Positions 30,417-39,018 of a stretch of 64,000 nucleotides of DNA are shown here, in pieces. The translations under genes and the position numbers were made by a program. The notes under the pieces were generated by a model, which made no database searches, was not told the DNA's origin, and was given only the letters and a program-made list of their open reading frames with translations. Origin of the DNA: Polycyclovorans algicola TG408. GTDB taxonomy: Bacteria; Pseudomonadota; Gammaproteobacteria; Nevskiales; Nevskiaceae. Every line of letters begins with the position of its first letter. Positions within the stretch are counted from its first letter, which is position 1. Where the stretch lies: positions 1,420,830 to 1,484,829 of the forward strand of contig NZ_JOMH01000001.1 of NCBI RefSeq assembly GCF_000711245.1, written 5' to 3'.

Positions 30417-31208
30417 TTAGGACCTCGCACTGTTCTCGTGGTTGTCACACGAGAAGATGGAATTGCCATGGACGTTGCCGACGTGCACATAGCCAAGCGC
30501 AAGAATATTGCTGGAAAACCAGTCACTCTCCGTGAGCGTGCTTTGCGGCAAGACCTCGAGAATGATGATCGGCAGATGCGTTTTGATCGTCTGCAAAGCG
30601 CCTGAAAGCGCCTCTTTCTCATGGCCTTCGACATCCAACTGGATGATGGAAACGCGTCTGTCGCGATCAAGTACGTCATCAATGGCCACGATCTTGACTT
30701 GCGTTGATTCCCGCTGCGGCTCGGTGGTCAGTCGGCTGGCGCCGCCCAGCGCCCGCCCGCTGGCGTCAACGGTTTGCATCGGCATCTCGTCTGGTGCGGC
30801 GCCTAGCCCAGCGTGGGTCAACCAGACATTGTCGATGCCGTTGATTTCAAGCGTGATGCGGGCGCAGCGGTGGTTTTCGGGATTGGGCTCAAACGCCCAG
30901 ATTTTGCCGCTCGGTGAAAGCGCGCTGGACAACGCGGGCAAAAAATCACCGAAGTAGGTGCCGGCATGAACCACATCGCCATCCCCGCAGTTCTGACGCA
31001 TGAACGCGAGGGTCAGCGGTTCGTAAACCTTGTTGGCCAGAATCTTTTTGGCGGCAGGCCGGTGGCGCGACGACAGGGGCACGCAGTAACCGCCGTATCG
31101 GTTGTACGCCACCGTGCATTGCAGCGTGTCGTGGTCGGTCTGCTGACGGACCGCGCGCCGGGCAAAAAGAGGCTTGAGGCGCGGAACAAGTTGCGTCAGT
31201 GTCTTCAT
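30417..31208 (-). CDS. FkbM-family methyltransferase
   Basis: SAM-dependent O-methyltransferase-like protein; substrate unknown, often a glycan or polyketide in this family. ATG 31208 with AGGAG upstream gives 263 residues. The SAM-binding region (GDGDVVHAGTYFGDFLPALS, then KIWAFEPNPENHRCA) and the family motif IIQLDVEGHEKEALSGAL are intact. The stop TAA is formed at the junction with the insertion sequence, so the native C-terminus may have been altered by a few residues. Start region is preceded by a long divergent gap. Confidence 0.82.
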   Translation of the reverse strand: MKTLTQLVPRLKPLFARRAVRQQTDHDTLQCTVAYNRYGGYCVPLSSRHRPAAKKILANKVYEPLTLAFMRQNCGDGDVVHAGTYFGDFLPALSSALSPSGKIWAFEPNPENHRCARITLEINGIDNVWLTHAGLGAAPDEMPMQTVDASGRALGGASRLTTEPQRESTQVKIVAIDDVLDRDRRVSIIQLDVEGHEKEALSGALQTIKTHLPIIILEVLPQSTLTESDWFSSNILALGYVHVGNVHGNSIFSCDNHENSARS

Positions 31209-31636
31209 GATCGACGTTCTCCTGATGATCGAAAGCGAGCGAACCACGAAAAGGGAGGCCGTGTCGCGACGAAGGTTCCGGGCGAAATCTCGGGTTGGCC
31301 ATGTCAGGGATTCGGGAAGACCGGTCGCATTGCGCCTGTCATCAGGCATGGGCATCACTGAGCCGTCAGGCTGGTTCGCGCCGGCACGACCCAGTAGCCG
31401 CCCGATCTTCAGTGTTCATTGACATGCGCTTTTGACGCGGCGGGTGATCAGCGACGCTGTCGGCAGCCTCGTCGACGGTTGAGCCCAGCGTGTGATTAGA
31501 CTGATCTGATCACGGCGCGTCACCAGCTCGTTCCGATTGATGCCGTGTTGGTCGGCGCAGCGGCCCGTTTGCCTGAGGTGTCGTGCCTCCGGATCCGTCG
31601 CCCGACGGCCGTTCAATTGCTCACACGGAGACCTCA
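31209..31636. other. 428-bp divergent intergenic region
   Basis: Lies between the FkbM gene (minus) and an acyl-CoA dehydrogenase gene (plus). No gene is supported. The only structure I see is the inverted repeat at 31492-31513, listed separately. Confidence 0.5.
31492..31513. promoter_or_regulatory. Candidate operator, 22-bp inverted repeat
   Basis: GTGATTAGA, four bases, then TCTGATCAC: 16 of 22 positions are symmetrical. It lies 123 bp before the acyl-CoA dehydrogenase start, where a TetR- or GntR-type regulator of fatty-acid genes could bind. No regulator gene adjoins it. Confidence 0.35.
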
Positions 31637-32884
31637 ATGGCAATCGACTTCACCCTCAGCCCGGAACAACAGGCCCTGCAGGTGGGCGCCCGCGGATTTG
31701 CTCGCGACGTGCTCAGCCAAGTGGGCAAAACCATCGCACCCATTGCGCGTCCAGAGGCGCGTTTCTTCGCCACCTTTCCGTTTTACGAAAAGATGGCGGA
31801 AGCGGGCTTTGTACACGCCCTGTTCCCGCGCGAGTACGGCGGCACCGGCATGGCCACGCTCGACTTTGCCCTGGCAGCCGAGGAGCTCGCGGCGGGCGAC
31901 ATCAACGTGCCCTCCACCTTGCTCGCCACCGGACTCGGCATGGAGCCGATTCTGGGCTTCGGCACCGATGAGCAGAAACGCAAGTGGATCGGCGAGATTC
32001 TGGCGCGCCCGGCGGAGCGCCTGGCTGCCTTTGCCTTCACCGAGGTCACCGGCGGCGCGAACTTCGACTGCCCCGACCCGGGCGCCGGCGTGCAGACCGT
32101 GGCCAAGCGAGAGGGCGACGAATGGGTCATCACCGGCAAGAAGCACTACACCACCAATGGCTGCGGCTGGGACGGCAAGGGTGCGCACCTGCTCACCGTG
32201 GTGTGCCGTACCGACCTTGAGAAGCCGCCCGCCGAGTCACTTGCAGTGATTGTGGTGCCGGGGACAACCCAGGGTGTTGAGGTGGTCGATTACCTCGACA
32301 CTGCGGGGCATCGTGCCGTTGTGTCACCGCGCATCCACTTCAACGAGGTTCGCGTGCCAGCCGACAACATCCTCGGCAAGCCCGGGGACGGTGCTGCGAT
32401 TTGCCAGCAGACGTTCTCCTGGACCGCCGCGCTGATCGGTGCGGCGTGCACCGGCGTGATGCGCGCGGCCTTCGATGTCGCCTTCGAGTTCGCCAAGACC
32501 GACAAGCGCTCCGGCAGCGTGCCGGTGATCGAACATCAGAACGTCGGTTACATGCTGGCCGATCTGAAGATGCGCATCGAAGCGGCGCGGTATCTCACCT
32601 GGAAAGCCTGTCATCAGCTCGACGTCACCGATCGCAAGAGCGACGAGCTGGCGATCATGACCAAGATCTACGCCTCCGAACTGTGCGTGCAGGTGGTGTA
32701 CGACGCCATGCGACTGGTGGGCGTCGACAGCTACACCGAACTGACCCCGTTGGCTGGCCTGATGCAGGACGCGCTGTGCTTCCCGCTCTATGACGGCGGC
32801 AACATGGGCGTGCGTCGCCGCCAGCTGCATCGCAAGTTTCAAGAGGCCGGCTATGAGCCGATGGCCTCCGCCGAGGGCCGCTGA
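31637..32884 (+). CDS. Acyl-CoA dehydrogenase family flavoprotein with Asp at the usual catalytic Glu position
   Basis: FAD-dependent acyl-CoA dehydrogenase superfamily member, substrate unknown. ATG 31637 has GGAG upstream and gives 415 residues. N-terminal helical domain, then the FAD/substrate loop AAFAFTEVTGGANFD, the beta domain (GDEWVITGKKHYTTNGCGWD) and the C-terminal helical domain. The segment LYDGGNMGVRRRQLH aligns with the MCAD stretch YEGTxQxxR, so Asp386 takes the place of the catalytic Glu. Nitroalkane oxidase in this superfamily also uses Asp there. Probably monocistronic. Confidence 0.88.
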   Translation: MAIDFTLSPEQQALQVGARGFARDVLSQVGKTIAPIARPEARFFATFPFYEKMAEAGFVHALFPREYGGTGMATLDFALAAEELAAGDINVPSTLLATGLGMEPILGFGTDEQKRKWIGEILARPAERLAAFAFTEVTGGANFDCPDPGAGVQTVAKREGDEWVITGKKHYTTNGCGWDGKGAHLLTVVCRTDLEKPPAESLAVIVVPGTTQGVEVVDYLDTAGHRAVVSPRIHFNEVRVPADNILGKPGDGAAICQQTFSWTAALIGAACTGVMRAAFDVAFEFAKTDKRSGSVPVIEHQNVGYMLADLKMRIEAARYLTWKACHQLDVTDRKSDELAIMTKIYASELCVQVVYDAMRLVGVDSYTELTPLAGLMQDALCFPLYDGGNMGVRRRQLHRKFQEAGYEPMASAEGR

Positions 32885-32996
32885 TCAGAAAAAGGGCGGC
32901 GTCAAGCTGCAACGACGCTGCACACACGTTGATCGCGGCCCCTGGTTCGCGCGGCAATCTGCCCTCTCACCGCAGATCGTCAGGCGTCTGGCGGCC

Positions 32997-33731
32997 TCAA
33001 AGATGCAACCCGCACTCGGTCTTCGGCTTGCCCGCCCACCGGCCACTGCGGCCCTCTCCCTTGGCGGTGCAATGGGTGCAGCCGATCGAGCTGTAGCCCT
33101 TGGACACCAGGGGGTGAAACGGCAGGCCGTGATCGACGATGTAGGCATCACGCTGCGCGCGGGTGACGTCAATCATGGGGTTGAACTTGAGAACGCCGCG
33201 GCGCATTTCGAACACGTCCATGCCGGCGCGGTGGTCGGTTTGCCAGCCCATCAGGCTCGACACCCACACGTCGAAGTTGGGCTTGATGGCCTCCAGCGGC
33301 TCGACCTTGTTGATTGAGCAGCAGAAGTCGGGGTTCTTTTCCCAGGTCTGGTCGTCGAGCGTGAACTGGTGCTTCCAGTCTTCGGCCTTGATGTCGAACA
33401 CTTCCAGTCCATATTCCTTCGAGAGTTTGTCGCGGTAGATGATGGTTTCGAGGAAGTGGTAGCCGGTGTCGATGAAGGCGATTTTCTGCCGCGATTCGAT
33501 GCGGTGAATGATGTGCAGAAAATATGCCGAGGTGGCGGCAAACGACGAAGTGACAAGCACCTTGCTGGCGTCAAACTCGCTGTAGAACAACCGGAGCCGC
33601 GCTTCGAAATCCAGCGGCGTGTAGCGTGCGTTGAGATCGGCGATGTCCGCGTCGTTAAAGTGCGTGCCGGCCGGCTCGGGCGCGGCGGTCGCGGCTGTGC
33701 CGGCGGCGGTGTCAAGCAGTGCAGTTTCCAT
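32997..33731 (-). CDS. cysH: Phosphoadenosine/adenosine phosphosulfate reductase CysH
   Basis: Reduces (P)APS to sulfite in sulfate assimilation. From ATG 33731 the product is 244 residues. The PAPS-reductase core is clear (SAYFLHIIHRIESRQKIAFI, DTGYHFLETI). Cys pairs DFCC and IGCTHC provide the four ligands of a [4Fe-4S] cluster, marking the APS-reductase subtype rather than the clusterless E. coli type. The catalytic Cys is in the terminal KTECGLHL. An upstream ATG at 33761 would add ten residues and has GGGA before it; the start is therefore uncertain. Other cys genes are not in the window. Confidence 0.9.
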   Translation of the reverse strand: METALLDTAAGTAATAAPEPAGTHFNDADIADLNARYTPLDFEARLRLFYSEFDASKVLVTSSFAATSAYFLHIIHRIESRQKIAFIDTGYHFLETIIYRDKLSKEYGLEVFDIKAEDWKHQFTLDDQTWEKNPDFCCSINKVEPLEAIKPNFDVWVSSLMGWQTDHRAGMDVFEMRRGVLKFNPMIDVTRAQRDAYIVDHGLPFHPLVSKGYSSIGCTHCTAKGEGRSGRWAGKPKTECGLHL

Positions 33732-33844
33732 GCGCAAAAGTATAAGGGCGACATTCGCCATTCCCAATCGACATAAGAATCGGTTCTAAGGTCAGAACGG
33801 CACCGGGCGCTGCCGAGCCCGGCGCGCCTGCGTAACATGACGCC

Positions 33845-34411
33845 ATGGCAAGACGCGCACTCGGCACCCTACGTATCATTGGCGGTCATCATCGTTCGCG
33901 GCTCATCCACTTCGACGCCGACAACGGCGTGCGTCCCACGCCTGATCGGGTGCGGCAGACGGTCTTCGACTGGCTGGCACCGATCATTCACGGTGCCAAG
34001 GTGGTGGATCTGTTCGCCGGCTCGGGCGCACTGGGGCTGGAGGCGGCCTCACGCGGCGCCCACGACGTGACCTTTGTTGAAAACCAACGGGGTTCGGCGG
34101 CGGCCATCCGCGAGGCCATGGCCACCCTCAAGCTTGAACGGGTGCGGGTCGCCGAGCAGGATGCGCTGGGCTGGTTGTCGGCCAGCACCGACACTTTTGA
34201 CGTGGTGTTTCTCGACCCGCCTTACGGCAGCGACCTGCTGACCCGAGCGCTCGAGCGTCTGCCGCGCTGTCTCAACCCGGGTGCAATGGTGTATCTGGAA
34301 TGGCCGTCCGGGCAGCCGCCGACGCTGCCGCAAAGCCTCAGCGTGCACCGTGAGCGCCAGGCGGGAAAGGTATGCTTTGCATTGCTCAAGCAGGAGGTTC
34401 TCCACCCGTGA
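33845..34411 (+). CDS. rsmD: 16S rRNA (guanine966-N2)-methyltransferase RsmD
   Basis: Methylates G966 of 16S rRNA. The 188-residue product has the N-terminal RIIGGHHRSR-type segment (LRIIGGHHRSRLIHF), RPTPDRVRQTVFDWL, the SAM motif VVDLFAGSGALGLEAASRG and the catalytic DPPY in FLDPPYGSDLLTRAL. It overlaps coaD by GTGA; rsmD-coaD-ferredoxin is a conserved gammaproteobacterial order. Confidence 0.94.
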   Translation: MARRALGTLRIIGGHHRSRLIHFDADNGVRPTPDRVRQTVFDWLAPIIHGAKVVDLFAGSGALGLEAASRGAHDVTFVENQRGSAAAIREAMATLKLERVRVAEQDALGWLSASTDTFDVVFLDPPYGSDLLTRALERLPRCLNPGAMVYLEWPSGQPPTLPQSLSVHRERQAGKVCFALLKQEVLHP

Positions 34412-34929
34412 AAATCGTCGCGGCTTACTCCGGAACATTTGACCCGATCACCCTCGGCCACAACGACATCATTCACCGCGCGGCGCGGATGTTCCCGAAG
34501 CTGATCGTCGCGGTCGGACTCAATCCAAACAAGAACCCGCGCTTCACCATCGACGAGCGGATCGCGCTGATTGAGGCGTGCACCACCGACCTGCCCAATG
34601 TGGAGGTGCGCGGCTTTACTGGCCTGGTCGTGGACTTTGCCCGTGAGCACGGCGTCAACGTGTTGGTGCGCGGCGTGCGCAACGGGGTCGACGTGGACTA
34701 TGAAAAGCAGATGGCGGTGATGAATCGCGACCTGTATTCGGTGCTCGACACGGTGATGTTGGCGCCCAGCCCGGAATTTGCCCACCTGTCATCGAGCCTG
34801 GTGCGTGAGTTGGCCGGCCTCGGTGCCCCGGTCGAGAAGCTGGTGCCCAAGCCGGTGATCACCCCGCTGTTGCAGCGTTTCGGTCGCCCTGACCTGCCGG
34901 CCGTGGAGCGACGCACCCGCCCTCGTTGA
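34408..34929 (+). CDS. coaD: Phosphopantetheine adenylyltransferase CoaD
   Basis: Converts 4'-phosphopantetheine and ATP to dephospho-CoA. GTG 34408 overlaps the rsmD stop and has AGGAGG eleven bases upstream. The 173-residue product has the nucleotidyltransferase motif SGTFDPITLGHNDII, VRGVRNGVDVDYEKQMAVMN and the C-terminal HLSSSLVRELAGLG (ISSTxVR-type). It is about 14 residues longer than E. coli CoaD because of a basic C-terminal tail. Confidence 0.94.
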   Translation: MKIVAAYSGTFDPITLGHNDIIHRAARMFPKLIVAVGLNPNKNPRFTIDERIALIEACTTDLPNVEVRGFTGLVVDFAREHGVNVLVRGVRNGVDVDYEKQMAVMNRDLYSVLDTVMLAPSPEFAHLSSSLVRELAGLGAPVEKLVPKPVITPLLQRFGRPDLPAVERRTRPR

Positions 34930-36920
<1,991 letters not shown>

Positions 36921-36921
36921 C

Positions 36922-37617
36922 ATGCAGGTCGCGAACGTAGGCAATTGGCTGCAACTGGGGGGCCCGGTGATGCTGGTGTTGCTGATCATGAGCATCTGGG
37001 CGCTGACCCTGATCCTGCTCAAGGTCTGGCAGTTCACCGAGCGTCGCGTGGGTGCGCGCGACTACTTGCCGCAATTTTTTGACGCCACTGCGCGTGGCCA
37101 CTGGCAGGTCGCCCATCAGGTGCTTGACGGGCGCCCCGGTCCGTTGCCTGCGGTGCTGCGATTGGCGGTGACCGCGCGCCGCGACCGCGGTTTGAGCGAC
37201 GCCGACGCGCGCGAACAGGTCGCCGCGTATGCCGCCGACGTGATGGACGACCAACGCAGCCTGTTCCGCCCGCTGGAAGTGATTGCCACGCTGGCGCCGC
37301 TGCTCGGCCTGCTGGGCACGGTGATGGGCATGATCGAAGCGTTCCAGCGGCTGCAGGCGGCGGGTGACCGGGTCGACCCGGCGATTCTCTCCGGTGGTAT
37401 CTGGGAGGCGCTGCTGACCACGGCGGTCGGCCTCATGGTCGCGATTCCGGTCATTGCCGTGCTCAATGCGCTGGAACGCAAAATCGAGAAGCTGCACCGT
37501 GACACCGAGTCGGCGCTGACGCGGGTGTTCACCCGGCCGATCAATACTGCGGCGCCTGGCCGTGATGCGGCGCCGGTCAGTGCCGCAGACGCGGCGCCCT
37601 CCGACGCGATGCCCTGA
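36922..37617 (+). CDS. exbB: ExbB/TolQ-family proton channel protein
   Basis: Inner-membrane motor component that couples proton flow to TonB or TolA. The 231-residue product from ATG 36922 (GGAGA upstream) has three membrane helices: about 12-34 (GPVMLVLLIMSIWALTLILL), 120-145 (LATLAPLLGLLGTVMGMIEA-type) and 155-180 (TTAVGLMVAIPVIAVLNAL). The TM2-TM3 Thr/Gly pattern GLLGTVMGM and WEALLTTAVGLMVAIP is characteristic. It could energise the TonB-dependent receptor at 5.9 kb; no tonB gene is in the window. Confidence 0.9.
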   Translation: MQVANVGNWLQLGGPVMLVLLIMSIWALTLILLKVWQFTERRVGARDYLPQFFDATARGHWQVAHQVLDGRPGPLPAVLRLAVTARRDRGLSDADAREQVAAYAADVMDDQRSLFRPLEVIATLAPLLGLLGTVMGMIEAFQRLQAAGDRVDPAILSGGIWEALLTTAVGLMVAIPVIAVLNALERKIEKLHRDTESALTRVFTRPINTAAPGRDAAPVSAADAAPSDAMP

Positions 37618-37628
37618 ACGGCACCGCC

Positions 37629-38015
37629 GTGCACGTTCCATTTGCTCGCCGACGGCCGATTCCCAGCCCGCTGACGTCGCTGATCGACGTCGTGTTCATC
37701 TTGCTGTTCTTCTTCATGCTGGCCTCGTCTTACATGGACTGGCGCAGTCTGACCCTGTCCCTTGGTGGGCCGGCGGATGCCGCGTCGGCGCAAAGCCGGG
37801 ACGCATGGGCGGTGCAGGTCTACGCCGACGGCGGCCTGGCCTTGAACGGCACCCCGCTCAGTGCTGAGGACATCGACGCCCAACTGCGTGAAATGCCTGG
37901 CTTCCCGGTGGTGGTGCAGCCCGAGCCGGGGGTCAGTCTTCAGGCGCTGGTGACCGTGCTCGACCGGCTGCGGCCGACCGGCGTGTCGTTGGTCGTGGGC
38001 CGGTTGCCGCAATGA
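37629..38015 (+). CDS. exbD: ExbD/TolR-family protein, canonical copy
   Basis: Partner of ExbB with one membrane helix and a periplasmic domain. GTG 37629 gives 128 residues. The helix LTSLIDVVFILLFFFMLAS carries the essential membrane Asp (Asp20), and the C-terminal domain ends VTVLDRLRPTGVSLVVG as usual. It overlaps the next exbD-like gene by ATGA. Confidence 0.9.
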   Translation: MHVPFARRRPIPSPLTSLIDVVFILLFFFMLASSYMDWRSLTLSLGGPADAASAQSRDAWAVQVYADGGLALNGTPLSAEDIDAQLREMPGFPVVVQPEPGVSLQALVTVLDRLRPTGVSLVVGRLPQ

Positions 38016-38425
38016 AGTTGCCTGTTGCCCCCCGGACTCGACGCCCGCAGGACGCCATGTTGCCGCTGGTCAACATCGTTTTTTTGCTGCTGATCTTTTT
38101 CATGATGGCGGGCGCGGTCAGCGCGCCTGAACCTCTGAAGGTGCAGCCGCCGCGATCCCTGGTCGACGCGGCCGGAGCTGCGCTGCCATCGACATTGACA
38201 TTTGCGGTCGATGGCCGTCTGGCACTGGGGGCCGAGGTCTTCACCCTGGAAGGGCTGCCGCCGCGCATCGACGCGTGGCTGGCGATGGCGCCGCCGGGAT
38301 TCCCCCTGACCGTCAAGGCCGATGCCGAGGCCGACGCACTGGCAGTGGTCGAATTGCTGGAAGCATTGAAACGCCAGGGCGTCAACAACGTGCGCTTGAT
38401 GACCGCCCGTGTTCGCGCGTCCTGA
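38012..38425 (+). CDS. Second ExbD-family protein with Asn replacing the membrane Asp
   Basis: The 137-residue product has the ExbD layout: basic N-terminus, helix MLPLVNIVFLLLIFFMMAG and periplasmic domain (LAVVELLEALKRQGVNNVRL). At the position of the proton-carrying Asp of ExbD/TolR (Asp20 of the preceding gene) it has Asn21. Tandem exbD genes where one lacks the Asp occur elsewhere; a mixed ExbD dimer in the ExbB pentamer is a plausible reading. Start codon overlaps the first exbD stop, so the two should be made in fixed ratio. Confidence 0.87.
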   Translation: MKLPVAPRTRRPQDAMLPLVNIVFLLLIFFMMAGAVSAPEPLKVQPPRSLVDAAGAALPSTLTFAVDGRLALGAEVFTLEGLPPRIDAWLAMAPPGFPLTVKADAEADALAVVELLEALKRQGVNNVRLMTARVRAS

Positions 38426-38443
38426 CCGGCTTTCGCGGTGTGA

Positions 38444-38950
38444 TCAGTGTGCGCGCCGTGCGCCGGTGTAGGCCCCGGCCGCATCCACCAGGCCATGGGT
38501 CTGCAGATAGCCCAGCGCGTCATCGCTGTCGCCGGTGAACCACGCCGCCGCACTGCCAGCGATGAAGTGATAGCCCCAGGCATCCATGTCGGCGAACAGG
38601 CGGGTGCGGTCATAACCTGGCAGCGTCGGCGCCAACAGCGCCTGCAGGTAACAGACGGCGTTTTCCTCGGTGTCGCTGCCGCAGGCGTTGGTGTGGACGG
38701 TGGCCCGCCGCTGCGCGTCCATGCACAGCCAATGCCCCAGTTCATGCAGCAAAGAGTGCACCGGCGTGTCGGGGCGGATGTAGAGGCGGTTGGCAATCAG
38801 GCCGGCTTCATCGTCGCCCCAGTAGCTGCCGGGAATGGCGGCATCGGCGGCCACCCAGTGAAGTTGCATGCCGCACGCCGCCACCCAGATGGCCAGCGCG
38901 TCGGCGTCGAGTGCCGTACAGCGCAGCACGTCGGGAACATCAGGGGCCAT
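38444..38950 (-). CDS. Small HExxH zincin-like protein of unknown function
   Basis: I do not recognise a named family. ATG 38950 gives 168 residues without signal peptide. The centre reads PVHSLLHELGHWLCMDAQRR, a textbook HExxH zinc motif (His69, Glu70, His73), followed 22 residues later by DTEENAVCYLQALL, where Glu95 or Glu96 could be the third ligand as in gluzincins. The rest is rich in Trp, Ala and Asp. It is convergent with the exbD pair and divergent from the penicillin-acylase gene. Confidence 0.7.
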   Translation of the reverse strand: MAPDVPDVLRCTALDADALAIWVAACGMQLHWVAADAAIPGSYWGDDEAGLIANRLYIRPDTPVHSLLHELGHWLCMDAQRRATVHTNACGSDTEENAVCYLQALLAPTLPGYDRTRLFADMDAWGYHFIAGSAAAWFTGDSDDALGYLQTHGLVDAAGAYTGARRAH

Positions 38951-39018
38951 ATTTGCTAGTCGGTCGGCGGCGGGGCTTGGGTAGGCTTGAGCGCAATAAA
39001 AGGTGCGGGAGCGCGGCA

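Noticed and set aside
31492-31513. CRP binding site
   Set aside because: TGTGA is followed by the wrong spacing; the CRP site needs N6 before TCACA.
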